DNA of 64,000 nt from JAQBDA01 sp963709875 (GTDB lineage: Bacteria > Chloroflexota > Anaerolineae > Anaerolineales > UBA4823), in assembly GCA_963709875.1 (NCBI GenBank), contig CAVPYB010000001.1, positions 248,001-312,000 on the forward strand. Reading direction: 5' to 3'. The position numbers and the translations under genes are program-made. Shown in pieces: positions 8,714 through 17,849 of the stretch (positions within the stretch are counted from its first letter, which is position 1; every line of letters begins with the position of its first letter). A model generated the notes under the pieces. That model ran no database searches and had not been told where the DNA came from. It saw only the letters and a list, made by a program, of their open reading frames with translations.

Positions 8714-8741
8714 CACAACAATAAGGTGTATAATTGTTGTG
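8714..8741 (+). promoter_or_regulatory. Promoter with palindromic operator for RHH-MazF operon
   Basis: A perfect 9-bp inverted repeat (CACAACAAT at 8714-8722, ATTGTTGTG at 8733-8741, 10-bp spacer) overlaps a consensus -10 TATAAT at 8729-8734. The antitoxin starts at 8779 with AAAGGAGG before it. Ribbon-helix-helix antitoxins autoregulate by binding such operators, so this is a good candidate site. Confidence 0.7.
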
Positions 8742-8778
8742 TAGTTCAGGCATGCGGGCAAAAGGAGGCGATCCAAGT

Positions 8779-9012
8779 ATGCACCGTACTCAAATCTTAC
8801 TCGAACAAGAACAGCACAAAGCTCTCACAGCCATAGCCCAGCGCGAGAATCGCAGCCTGTCCGATGTGGTCAGGGAGATGTTGCGGAAGCAGCTTGAAGA
8901 ACGTAAAAAAATGGAGCTGACCGCAGCCGCGAGGGCATTACTGCCTGATTACCAGGGCGATTCTGAATTGACCGCTTTCAACGCGCTCGATGCAGAGGAT
9001 TTCCATGCGTAA
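8779..9012 (+). CDS. Ribbon-helix-helix antitoxin
   Basis: 77 residues. The N-terminal HRTQILLEQEQHKAL plus helices ENRSLSDVVREMLRKQLEE is a CopG/RHH DNA-binding fold; the acidic C-terminal tail would neutralise the toxin. ATG at 8779 is preceded by AAAGGAGG, whereas the longer frame from 8734 begins inside the promoter. Its end overlaps the MazF-like toxin by 8 nt, the usual coupled antitoxin-toxin arrangement. It probably represses its own promoter through the palindrome at 8714-8741. Confidence 0.88.
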   Translation: MHRTQILLEQEQHKALTAIAQRENRSLSDVVREMLRKQLEERKKMELTAAARALLPDYQGDSELTAFNALDAEDFHA

Positions 9013-9343
9013 AGGCGAAGTGTGGCTCATAAATCTTGATCCAACCATTGGAGCAGAGATCCAAAAAACGCGCCCGGCGATCATCGTCAATGAAGACGCT
9101 ATTGGCATTTTACCGCTGCGAGTCATCGTCCCGTTGACGGACTGGAAAGAGCACTACCAGATCGCCCCGTGGATGGTGCGGATCGATCCGAACACGTCGA
9201 ACGGCTTGAGCAAACCTACCGCCGCAGATGCATTTCAAATCCGCTCGGTGTCCCAGGTCAGGTTTATCAACCGCCTGGGTCGAATTTCTAGTGAACAGCT
9301 TTTGGAAATCTTGAAAGCCATTCAAACCGTCATTGGCACTTGA
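9005..9343 (+). CDS. MazF/PemK-family toxin (mRNA interferase)
   Basis: 112 residues, the typical MazF length. Family marks: KGEVWLINLDPTIGAEIQKTRPAIIV at the N terminus (RGEVW...DP..G.E..K.RP pattern) and the conserved loops before LPLRVIVPLTDW. The start at 9005 overlaps the antitoxin stop; the frame from 8990 lies inside the antitoxin. MazF proteins cleave mRNA at short sequences when the antitoxin is degraded. The reading frame is intact, so the pair could be active and help to keep the integrated segment. Confidence 0.9.
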   Translation: MRKGEVWLINLDPTIGAEIQKTRPAIIVNEDAIGILPLRVIVPLTDWKEHYQIAPWMVRIDPNTSNGLSKPTAADAFQIRSVSQVRFINRLGRISSEQLLEILKAIQTVIGT

Positions 9344-9527
9344 TTGCGCAGAAAAATCCTGTTTCTTCCCCGCTTATCGGGCCGGTTATTCAAAGCGTTG
9401 TCCAGGTGAATTTGATGAGACATGATTATTAAGGTGCGTGGCGATATACCAGTGCGAGATATTTCTCATAACTCGACGTTCGCTCATTTTTTAGCACAAA
9501 AACCAAATTTCTGGTATGCTCGCCAGC

Positions 9528-11248
9528 ATGGAGAAAATCGAAGTTGGCGAGGTACAGGTTGAAAGACTGGATGATATACCTGTCATCTTTGGACATTTAC
9601 ACAAGATTCACATACAAGGGGTCATTGATCGAGAGATCGAAACCCACGGCAACTGGGAAGGGCTGAGCCCTGGATGGCTGATCACGATCTGGCTGGTCCA
9701 CATTCTCTCGGAACACAACCACAACATGGATCGGGTGCAGGAATGGGTAGCCAAGCGGTTACAGGTCTTGCGAGCATTGACGGGGCAAGTCCTGACAGAG
9801 CTGGACTTTACCGACGACCGGCTGGCATTGTGCTTGCGGAAGCTGAGCCAGAGTGAAACCTGGCAATAGATCGAAGCTCAACTCGGCGTGCATCTGGTGC
9901 GGGTGTACCGGCTAGGAGCAAAGCCGACCGTGCGGCTGGACGCCACCACGGGGACGGTAAACCACGACCCGGATAAACACACCCTTTTCCAAGTTGGTAA
10001 GGCCAAGAATGGGCAGTATGAGACCCAATACAAGCTGATGCTGGCCAGCCTGGATCCCCTGGGGCTGCCCTTGGCGGTGGACGTTGTTTCCGGGGAGCGT
10101 GCCGATGATCCGCTCTATCTGCCTTGTTACCAGCGGGTGAAGCAGGTGCTCTTTGAAAACGGTGTCCTGGTGGTGGGCGACAGCAAGATGAGTGCCTTCT
10201 TTACTCGAGCAGCCCTTGCCGCTGGCGAGGATTTCTACCTAACGCCGCTGGCCCATCTCAAGGATGAGCCCGGGCTGCTGGAAGCGCTGCTGACGCCCTG
10301 GATGGAGCGGGAAGATGAAATGGAATGCATTTTCCTGCCTGAAGATGGCCCTAATCCGGACCCGACGCTGGCCATTGGGCATGGTTTTGAGGTCAACAGA
10401 AACCAAGAAGTCGATGTGGATGGTCAGGGTGCGGCCTGGACGGAGCGGCTTCTGGTGGTACGTTCTCACCAATATGAGAAGACCATCAAGAAAGGGCTGC
10501 ATCATCGCTTGGAGAAAGCGGAGCAAGCGCTGAAAGGCTTGACCCCAGCTCGAAGCCGTGGCAAGCGTCAAATCGAAGATGAAGCCAGCCTGCTGGCAGC
10601 CATCCAGCGGATCGAAGAGAAGTACCGAGTGGCAGGGCTTTTCGAGTATCACTATGAGCAAGAGGTTTCTGAGCAGCAGGTGCGAGCCTACGGTGATCAG
10701 CCTGCTCGCACAGAACGCCAGGTGCGCTTTCAATTGACGGTCGAACGCAATCCGGAAGCCATCGCAGCCGCTGAATTCAACGCCGGATGGCGTATCTACC
10801 CACCAACGCACCCGCTGAACAGCTGCCCTTGGACCAGGCTGTGCTAGCCTACCGGGACCAGTACATCGAGGAGAACTTCTTCCGCCGTTTGCAGGGCAAG
10901 ATCCTATCTATCACCCCAGTCTATGTGCAGCGTGATGACCATGCCAAAGACTTGTTTCATCTGCTGACCCTGGCCGCAAGACTGCTGGCCCTGGGCGATC
11001 ATCTGGCCAAAGCAAATCTGGTCCAAGCGCAAGCCGAACTGGCGGGGATCTATCCCGGCAACCCAATGCGCAGTACTGCCACGCCAACCACGGAGCGCAT
11101 GCTGGCCGCTTTCGATAACATCAACCCGACCGTCATACCGGTTGCGGGTCAACTGCACTATCAGATCACACCCCTCACAGCCGTGCAGCTGCGTATCCTG
11201 GAACTCTGGGAGCTGCCCGATACCCTGTACACGCAATTTTGCGCATAA
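9528..11248 (+). pseudogene. IS1634-like (IS4-group) transposase, interrupted
   Basis: Reconstructed length is about 570 residues: N-terminal DUF4277-like part (9528-9866), catalytic part with RLDATTGTVNHD (first Asp) and VVGDSKM (second Asp) in 9870-10795, and the C-terminal part with YRDQYIEENFFRRLQGK (acidic residue) in 10796-11248. It is broken by an in-frame TAG at 9867-9869 and by a one-base shift near 10795 in a run of C. Two lesions argue for real decay more than a sequencing slip. I could not define convincing terminal inverted repeats; T/A-rich ends near 9487-9502 and 11232-11250 are only weakly alike. Confidence 0.8.
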
Positions 11249-11438
11249 AAACCCAGACAGTAGTGCGTCAGTTCCTTGTATGTGATTGTTAATGTCCCGT
11301 TTTTCAACCTTTTCGTGGGTATTTGCTGGCCTGGACGATGGATTTCAAACTCAGATTGTTTCGTCCATTTCTGCTAACGCCCGAATCCGTTTTTTCGCTT
11401 TCAAAATCAGCGAACGTTCAGTATGAAGGATCGAAGCG

Positions 11439-12131
11439 ATGGATTACCAGGAATTCATTAATCTGTGGCTTGAAGCATTGGGGCAGGCGCGTTTCCCCAG
11501 TCTTCACCTCCTGCGTCCCAGTGAAACCATCGATATCCGTTCCATGGATCGCACCTATAAGAACTATCTTCGGTGGCCGGAGACGCCTGAAACCAAGACT
11601 TTCCATGTGACCGCTGAAATCTCATGGGTATGGGACTCCCTGCTTTCGGCTCGCTTTGCGACCACCGAAGAAGATATGCTGATGCAAATCTATGGTGATT
11701 TCGGCATCTATGAGGATACTGAACCTCCCTGGTTGCGGATCGACATGGCCTTACATGCTACAATCTCGCTCGATAAACGTTTCCCTTTACCATTATTAGA
11801 AATTTGGCAGCGCTGGGAAAGAAATGTGAGCTTAGAGTTGGAGCCCTTCTTACCGGGCGGGAACTATAGTGAAGATAGTGACCAGGATACGCTTGGCTGG
11901 CATGGAAATCCGGAAGCAGTAATCACTTTTGATGCTCAAGGTCAAACGTTCTTACAGGCAGTAACTCTGAGGTCGTGGCAGGGAATCAATCTGCCGCGGC
12001 AATGGGATGATCCAGATAAAGCAGACCCTGATCTAGGTGAACAACTTTACCAATTCGCTACAAATATCAAGCAAGCGTTAGGAACCTGGCAAAATAGTCT
12101 TGTACACTTGCTTGAAGGTCATGAACCATGA
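11439..12131 (+). CDS. Hypothetical protein
   Basis: 230 residues, no signal peptide or membrane segment, rich in Trp and acidic residues (many W, D, E). I do not recognise the family. Its stop overlaps the next start by 4 nt (ATGA), implying co-translation with the small winged-helix-like protein. It lies in segment 2 between a transposase relic and a zinc-finger passenger-type protein, and is probably cargo. Confidence 0.6.
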   Translation: MDYQEFINLWLEALGQARFPSLHLLRPSETIDIRSMDRTYKNYLRWPETPETKTFHVTAEISWVWDSLLSARFATTEEDMLMQIYGDFGIYEDTEPPWLRIDMALHATISLDKRFPLPLLEIWQRWERNVSLELEPFLPGGNYSEDSDQDTLGWHGNPEAVITFDAQGQTFLQAVTLRSWQGINLPRQWDDPDKADPDLGEQLYQFATNIKQALGTWQNSLVHLLEGHEP

Positions 12132-12382
12132 AAACGAACGTTGAACGCGTCCTGGATTATTTATGCTCGGTGAGCCCAAATGGTGCTACCAACGCGGAAA
12201 TACGTGTGGCAACGGGCATTCAGCCGCACCAGCAAGTTTACATGATCACCAGTAGTCTCGTTCAGATGCGATTCGGGATCCGTTTTCTCACCTGGACAGA
12301 TTATGGAATATTATGTTTCCCTTCAGGAGTCTCACAATGCCTCGCAGACCCGAAACCCTGGAACTTGTGCTTATTGCGGTGA
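12128..12382 (+). CDS. Small winged-helix-like protein, C terminus doubtful
   Basis: 84 residues. Residues 1-50 (VERVLDYLCSVSPNGATNAEIRVATGI...QQVYMITSSLV) resemble the winged helix-turn-helix found at the start of some restriction-type proteins. The remaining sequence loses that pattern and overlaps the next reading frame by 80 nt, so a frameshift near 12270-12300 is possible. It is coupled to the upstream gene by ATGA. Confidence 0.45.
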   Translation: MKTNVERVLDYLCSVSPNGATNAEIRVATGIQPHQQVYMITSSLVQMRFGIRFLTWTDYGILCFPSGVSQCLADPKPWNLCLLR

Positions 12383-13020
12383 GATGATTACCAAGCGCGG
12401 TGTAGTTAAACACATAGATAAATGTCCTAAAAGACAGGGAGCTCTTTCTGCTGCAGAAGCCAGCAGCCGGCCGGTGGAAACGCTCTGGCATTTACGCGTT
12501 CAAGATGCTTACGATAAGGATTTTTGGCTCGACCTGGAAATGGTCGGCTCAGTATCACTCGATAAGCTCGATAAATACCTGCGCGCCATCTGGTTGGAAT
12601 GTTTGCGGTCACCTGAGCAAGTTCACGATTGGCGGGTGGGGTGGCTTGGATATAGGTAAAGCGCGTAAAGCCAATGCGATATTTGAACCTGGACTGGTTC
12701 TGCGCCATCTGTATGACTTTGGCACCACGTCCGAGACCGATATCAAAGTGGTTGGATTCCGGGAAGGAAAAGCGACCACGAAACATCCAATTGCCTTGCC
12801 GGCGCGCAATCGGATGCCAGAATTTGTCTGCCAGGAATGCGGTCCGCCGGCGCAATGGCTGTGTATCGAATGTGTTTACGAAGAGGAAAATAGCGGCTAT
12901 CTTTGTGACGATCACATGGAAGAACACCCGCACGAGAATTATGGCGAACCGATGCCCTTGGTCAACTCTCCACGCACCGGGATGTGCGGTTATGATGGCC
13001 CAGCCGAGCCGCCGTATTAA
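12303..13020 (+). pseudogene. Zinc-finger protein with pRiA4b ORF-3/IS1096-passenger-like domain, frameshifted
   Basis: Reading continues across a one-base T insertion near 12600-12603: frame one gives CAYCGEMITKRGVVKHIDKC (C2HC zinc finger) and LRVQDAYDKDFWLDLEMVGSVSLD; frame two continues CGHLSKF, GKARKANAIFEPG and LRHLYDFGTTSET, then a Cys-rich tail (FVCQECG, WLCIECVYEE, YLCDDH). Restored length is about 238 residues. The central part matches the pRiA4b ORF-3-like family often carried on mobile DNA; its function is unknown. Whether the lesion is genuine or an assembly error cannot be told here. Confidence 0.7.
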
Positions 13021-13037
13021 CAGGGTGTCCAACAACC

Positions 13038-13583
13038 ATGCTACCGGCCCAGCCACAATTCCCTCTCGATGATTCGACCTGGATCATCTCCGACACTCAT
13101 TTCTTCCACCAGAACATCGGCCGATACTGTGATCGTCCGGATGGCTGGCAGGAGATGATCATCGACAACTGGAACCGCCTAATTCAACCCGAAGAGATTG
13201 TCTTCCACGTCGGAGACCTGGCGCTTGGCAGGAGGAAAAATATCGAAGGCTTAGCACCTCTGCTCAACGGCCGGCTCTACCTTATGCGGGGCAACCATGA
13301 TCAGCGCAGCAATGGTTTCTATCAGCACCTGGGGATTACCCTGGTATCAGATCCATATCGAATGGATCACCCCTCGGGGTTGAACCTGATCTTTTCGCAC
13401 CGCCCTATCGTCCCCCTGGAACTGGGCTTGCTCAACCTGCACGGTCACATCCACAACAATCTAGCTCCCGAGCTGGGAGCACAATACGTCAACCTGTGTG
13501 TCGAAGTTCGAGACTATCGCCCCTGGCGGTTGGAGGAGATTCTAGCTCCTTATCAGCCGTCTACTGAACCCCATTTTGAATAG
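13038..13583 (+). CDS. Calcineurin-like metallophosphoesterase
   Basis: 181 residues with the full metal-binding set: ISDTHFFH (DxH) near 18-25, HVGDLALG (GD) near 61, RGNHDQ (GNHD) near 88, FSHRP near 116 and LHGHIHNN (GHxH) near 135. Small stand-alone members of this kind occur widely on phages and plasmids. The substrate is not deducible. No signal peptide, so cytoplasmic. The start follows the zinc-finger pseudogene by 17 nt without an obvious ribosome binding site. Confidence 0.85.
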   Translation: MLPAQPQFPLDDSTWIISDTHFFHQNIGRYCDRPDGWQEMIIDNWNRLIQPEEIVFHVGDLALGRRKNIEGLAPLLNGRLYLMRGNHDQRSNGFYQHLGITLVSDPYRMDHPSGLNLIFSHRPIVPLELGLLNLHGHIHNNLAPELGAQYVNLCVEVRDYRPWRLEEILAPYQPSTEPHFE

Positions 13584-13661
13584 CCGGCATTCAGGGCTTA
13601 ATTTATCGCTTCGGTAATGCTGCTGGTGTACTCCAGTAAGCCGTTATAAATCGACGCACTA

Positions 13662-13712
13662 ATTGTGTACACAATAATCATTGTTTACTTTCTGTGCACA
13701 TTATGCTATACT
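13662..13712 (+). promoter_or_regulatory. Promoter/operator region of Phd-PIN operon
   Basis: A perfect 14-bp palindrome ATTGTGTACACAAT (13662-13675) and a second TGTGCACA (13693-13700) precede TATACT (13707-13712), a plausible -10. The antitoxin starts at 13739 after GGAGGTG. Phd/YefM antitoxins bind short palindromes in their own promoter. Confidence 0.55.
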
Positions 13713-13738
13713 GGTTCTGTTTAGAATGGAGGTGCAGT

Positions 13739-14035
13739 ATGACTATAGTTATTGGTGCGCGTGAGGCTCGCCGGCGGTTTGCTGATTTGCTTGGGCGGGT
13801 CGGCTACGGCGGAGAGGTTGCCATCGTTGAGCGGTCGGGCAAACCCATGGTGGCGCTCATCCCCGTAGAAGTTTATGAACAGTTGGTGGCTGAGCGTGAG
13901 GCGCGTTTCCAGGTGCTGGATCGCATCCGCGGCAAGCTGCCGGAGATCCCAGAAGAAGAAGTTGAGACCGATATCAGCCAGGCTATTGATGTTGTGAGGA
14001 AGTCAGCGTCTAAAGAACGGGCAGAGTCTGATTAG
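13739..14035 (+). CDS. Phd/YefM-family antitoxin
   Basis: 98 residues. The N-terminal IGAREARRRFADLLGRV and GKPMVALIPVEVYEQL segments are the Phd/YefM DNA-binding fold; the acidic C-terminal extension (EIPEEEVETDI) is the expected toxin-binding part. ATG at 13739 has GGAGG 7 nt upstream. The upstream in-frame start at 13694 lies in the promoter. It is followed after 5 nt by a PIN-domain toxin. Confidence 0.87.
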   Translation: MTIVIGAREARRRFADLLGRVGYGGEVAIVERSGKPMVALIPVEVYEQLVAEREARFQVLDRIRGKLPEIPEEEVETDISQAIDVVRKSASKERAESD

Positions 14036-14040
14036 CCACC

Positions 14041-14469
14041 ATGCTGCGCATCGTGATCGACACGAATGTGATTGTCAGCGGCATCTTGAGCCGTAAAGGA
14101 ACGCCGGCTGAACTATTAAATGCCTGGCGTGAGCGGCGGTTTTTGTTGCTCAGCTCCTCTGCTATCGTTGCCGAAGTACGGGCCGTCATGCAATATCCGC
14201 GCATCCATAAAAAATATCATCTCAGCGATGATGATATTGAACAGACGATTACACTCTTGGAACATGACTCGCTGTTGGTAGCAGGAGACGCCGATGTCAC
14301 CGGAAGTGTCCCGGATGATCCAAAGGATGAGATGTTTCTGGCTTGCGCTTTGGACGGGCAGGCGGATGCAATCGTGAGCGGTGACCATCACCTGCTAGAT
14401 CTAGGTGTCTTTCGGGATATCCCGATTATCAATGCTCGTCAATTTCTGGACCAACTGAAGCAAGAGTGA
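14041..14469 (+). CDS. PIN-domain toxin ribonuclease
   Basis: 142 residues. The acidic triad of PIN nucleases is visible: VIDTNV (Asp 7), IVAEV (Glu near 42), DEMFLACAL and DAIVSGDHHLL (Asp near 100 and 118). It matches the 'putative toxin PIN' group (COG1569). Paired with the Phd antitoxin 5 nt upstream and intact. These enzymes cut RNA when freed from the antitoxin. The repeat unit begins about 40 nt after its stop. Confidence 0.88.
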   Translation: MLRIVIDTNVIVSGILSRKGTPAELLNAWRERRFLLLSSSAIVAEVRAVMQYPRIHKKYHLSDDDIEQTITLLEHDSLLVAGDADVTGSVPDDPKDEMFLACALDGQADAIVSGDHHLLDLGVFRDIPIINARQFLDQLKQE

Positions 14470-14506
14470 CCTTGCGTCGCCATGTGGTAGAATGAACTCA
14501 ATCGCT

Positions 14507-14794
14507 GTCTTTCGCTGAGTCATTGTGAAGCAAATCCATTGGTTGCTTCCGCGTTGACAGACCTTTACTAAAAATATCCAAGAGACTTATTTCTCCATTC
14601 GTCCAATGGACTGGGGCGATTCTGCCAGGCTCTTGGTTGGATGAAGCGGTTACAGGGATCTCGTCCTTTTAAGCCATTGGTTGCAGGTTCGAGCCCTGCC
14701 GCGCTCACTCTATTTCCACTTTTGCCCCTAAAAGGGCGTAAAACGAGTGATTTCTCCCACTAAGACCTGCCAGATGGCGGGTTTTTGTGTTTAA
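14507..14794 (+). repeat. Long repeat unit containing tRNA-Lys 3' half (copy 2)
   Basis: Collinear with 8321-8606. The tRNA identity is 14665-14709. Differences are scattered, and in the hairpin after the core the stem is GCCC-CTAAAA-GGGC where copy 1 has CCCCG-AAA-CGGGG, so pairing is kept while bases differ. The terminal hairpin CCTGCC-AGAT-GGCGGG plus T run (14766-14790) is also conserved, with change only in the loop. It marks the junction of segments 2 and 3. Confidence 0.85.
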
Positions 14795-15020
14795 TCCCCC
14801 ACTATTACCGTTTTTCGGGTATGCCAGAAAATCGGGTTCAGAATTTATTGCCAATGTTCGCGTTTTTGTTCGAGCCAGTCAACAAGGGTTAACGGTACAC
14901 CAAAAGCCTTGTCAAGGATATTCGATGATGATCGGACGGCACTATCGTCCTTGGAAAGGCTCTGGGGAACTGTACCAGAAGGGACTGCTCGGTATGCCTC
15001 AAGTAATCCCAATGTTTAAC

Positions 15021-17191
15021 TTAGCTGAACTTCAGGGGCAGACGGCGAAAGCGCTGACCCGTGGCAGCAAAAACCGCATTCGCCACAGCAGCTGGAATGG
15101 GACCAATCGGCGGTTCACCCATACCCGAAGGCGTTGAGCGGCTGTTGAGCACCAGGACATCGATATCCGGAGCGTCGGCATTACGCAGCAGCGGATATTC
15201 ATTGAAGTTGCTCGCCTTGAATGCACCGTCTTCGATCAGCACCACCTCCAGCAACGTGGAGCTCAAGCCCATCGTGATCGCGCCCTCCGTCTGGGCTTTG
15301 ACGCTGTCTGGATTGATAGCCATGCCAGGGTCAGCAACGGCGGTCACTTTGTGAATACGAATCTGACCATTCTCAACGGAGACTTCAGCAATTTCGACGA
15401 TTATTGTACCAACATCGTAGCTCATCGCCAGCCCTTGCGCGTGACCAGCTGGCAGGGCTGCTCCCCAGTTTGCCTTTCGGCAGCCGTTTGCAGGGCATTG
15501 CGAATTCTCTGCCCCTTTTCATTATCCGGCAGATGGCGCAGCCGGAACTCCAGTGGGTCCAGACTTGCGGCTGCAGCCAGCTCATCGATGAAACTCTCCA
15601 CTGCAAAGGTATTGGCCATCAGACCCAACCCGCGCCACCAGCCAGTCGAGACCGGTAATTTCACCAGCCAGGCTGTGGTTTGGATATTCTGCACCCCATA
15701 ATTGATGGTAGCCCCGCGATAGGAGCCAAAATCGGCGCCCAGCAACCTGCCAACAGCACTGGGCAGGAAGGCAAAGGCGACCTCCCCGCTGGCTGCCTGG
15801 TGCTCTAGCGCCAGCATATTCCCATCTTCAGCCAGGCTGGCACGCAGGATATGATGCGTGGGTGGACGTACAAAACCGCTGCGGAAATCTTCTGGGCGGT
15901 TCATCGCCACCTGCACCGGTCTACCCGCAGCCTGCGATAGGCGAGCCGCCTCCACCGCGGCCCGCTCGTCGATCTTGCGCCCGAACCCACCTCCCAGGTA
16001 AACGGGATGGATGACAACCTCTTCTTCTTTTCGCCCAATGGCATCCGCAACCGCACCGCGCAACCGGTTAGCTGCCTGTGTCGAAGCCCAGACTTCCACC
16101 TTTTCTGTCCGCACATCAGCAACGGCTGCCAGAGGCTCTAAATAGGCGTGGTATGCCATCGGGGTGCGGTATTCAGCTTCGACCAACGTGCCACGTGCCA
16201 GCGCCTGATCCAGGTTGCCTTCTTTCTGGATCACCACGCCCTGACCTTTGCCTACCGTGACCATGGCCTCAATTTCCTGCTGCTGCCATAACCTGCCAGC
16301 GTCCCATTCCAGCTGCATCTGAGACAGCGCAGTATAAGCCTGCTCGCGCAACTCGGCCACCACCCCGGCAAAATCGTCATCTGCCACAACCTGCACCACC
16401 CCGGGTTGACTTTCGGCCTGACCCGGAGCAGCCCTCCTCAACTTGCCATCGATGGTCTCGGGGCGAGCGACAGCACCATACAACATTCCCGGCACACGCA
16501 CATCGAATCCATAAACCGCCTGACCGGTGATCTTTGCAGGTAAATCTACGCGCGGCAGCGGCTGACCGATGGTACGATACTGGCTGGGTGGCTTGAGCGC
16601 GGGCGGGGATTCGGGTATCTCCCATTCACCTGCTGATATAAACAGGTCGCCATATGTACGCTGCTGGCTGGGATCTGATTTCAAACTGAAAACGCCGTTT
16701 TCCAGGTTAAGATTTTCGGGTTGGGTATTTAACTGCAAGGCGGCCTCGGCGCGCAGCAGCTCTCGCAGCGTGGCTGCCACTTCCAGCAAAGGAACATACA
16801 AACCAGAAATCGTGTTGCTGGCTGATGTGGCAACCGGGTCTGCCAGCCGGTCTGTCGCTGCATGGTGCACCCGGATCTGCTCCAGGTCAATTTCAAGCTC
16901 CTCCGCTGCAATCTGAGCCAGACCGGTGTGCACACCCTGGCCCATCTCGGATTTCGGCAGGTAGAGATTGACCGTGTTATCTGGCAGGATTTCAAACCAG
17001 GCATCCGGAGGGGCATCAAGATTTGAAGGAGGGCCGCCCGACTCTTCCAGAAATTCTGCCAGCCTCAGGCGTAATGGCGGCGTGCCCAGCCTTACCCCGA
17101 CGTAAAGCCCGGCAGCACCCACGCCAAGCATAATCAGGAAATTACGCCGGCTCAGACGCCTTCGTTTTTGGGGGGTAATCTGTTCGCTCAT
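15021..17191 (-). pseudogene. Molybdopterin-binding subunit of an IorB-type aldehyde/isoquinoline oxidoreductase, frameshifted
   Basis: About 720 residues if read through one shift near 15470, where the frame moves from ...AAERQTGEQ to NWGAALPAGHAQGLAMSYDVG. N terminus SRRNFLIMLGVGAAG is a twin-arginine signal, so the enzyme is exported folded with its cofactor. Large-subunit marks include GGGFGRKIDERAAVEA and, near the end, SGMGEPPIGPIPAAVANAV with the catalytic Glu. The start at 17191 overlaps the stop of the 2Fe-2S subunit (ATGA). No FAD subunit or maturation factor is nearby. The shift may be a sequencing error, since both halves are otherwise well conserved. Confidence 0.85.
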
Positions 17192-17679
17192 GCTCTCTCG
17201 CTCCCCGAAAGCGTCGCCAGTTCTGCTGCGCGAGCCACAGCCTTGCGGATGCGGTAATAGGTCCCGCATCGGCAATAAACGTTGTTCATAGCCTGAAGGA
17301 TATCCTCCGCATCTGGGTTGGGGTTCTGTTCCAATAAGGCTGCGGCAGTCATCATCTGTCCAGACATGCACCATGAGCACTGCGGCACCTGCTCATCCAG
17401 GAAGGCCTGCTGTACCGGGTGCAGCACAGGTTTCCCGTTGGCATCTGCTTCCGCCAGTCCCTCGATCGTGCGCACTTCTTTGCCATTAGCGGCGGATAAC
17501 AAGGTGATGCATGCGCGTGTTGGAGTGTTATCCAGATGCACTGTGCACGAGCCGCACATGCCAATCCCACAGCCGAATTTGGTGCCGGTTAAGCCAAGCT
17601 CATCCCGCAGCACCCACAACAATATCCTGTCATACTCATCAGCAACCTGATAGGCTTGATTATTTACCATTAATTTCAT
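17188..17679 (-). CDS. 2Fe-2S subunit of molybdenum hydroxylase (IorA/CoxS type)
   Basis: 163 residues with both iron-sulfur clusters: the plant-ferredoxin-type CGIGMCGSCTVHLD near residues 37-50 plus Cys near 59, and the C-terminal CSWCMSG...CRCGTYYRIRKAV near 101-142. It passes electrons from the molybdenum subunit to an external acceptor. GAGAGGAAG precedes the ATG. It is coupled by 4-nt overlap to the molybdopterin subunit downstream, a two-subunit arrangement typical of isoquinoline/aldehyde oxidoreductases. Confidence 0.92.
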   Translation of the reverse strand: MKLMVNNQAYQVADEYDRILLWVLRDELGLTGTKFGCGIGMCGSCTVHLDNTPTRACITLLSAANGKEVRTIEGLAEADANGKPVLHPVQQAFLDEQVPQCSWCMSGQMMTAAALLEQNPNPDAEDILQAMNNVYCRCGTYYRIRKAVARAAELATLSGSERA

Positions 17680-17849
17680 ATCTTCCTCTCAATAATATTG
17701 ATTTCTCGCGTGGTCAGGCACAGCGGGAGCATGCCTTCTTCTAACTTGATTTCAGGATCAAAACATGAAGAATCTTCTGAGAGTGCAGCTAAACCCAAAG
17801 CATATATTTGGCGATGCCCAGAACTTGCCAGTCGACTTCGCGTTCTATT

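Larger units (their letters stand above)
8521..14709 (+). mobile_element. Integrated segment 2 (toxin-antitoxin rich)
   Basis: About 6.2 kb between two tRNA-Lys core copies. It contains a RHH-MazF pair, a decayed IS1634-like element, several hypotheticals, a metallophosphoesterase and a Phd-PIN pair. The left ends of segments 2 and 3 are alike for 85 bp after the core and the right ends alike for about 155 bp before it, as expected for related elements inserted in tandem. No integrase is seen. Confidence 0.55.

Noticed and set aside
9867..9869. Pyrrolysine or other recoding of TAG in the transposase (and at 32614)
   Set aside because: The two genes are unrelated, neither TAG is at a catalytic position, and the transposase has a second lesion; simple nonsense changes are the better reading.
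10787..11248. Programmed frameshifting in the IS1634-like transposase
   Set aside because: No slippery heptamer with downstream structure is evident and an in-frame TAG already breaks the gene, so decay is more likely.
15385..15606. Separate small gene inside the molybdopterin subunit
   Set aside because: It is an alternative frame around the frameshift near 15470; the two main frames together give a continuous IorB-type protein.
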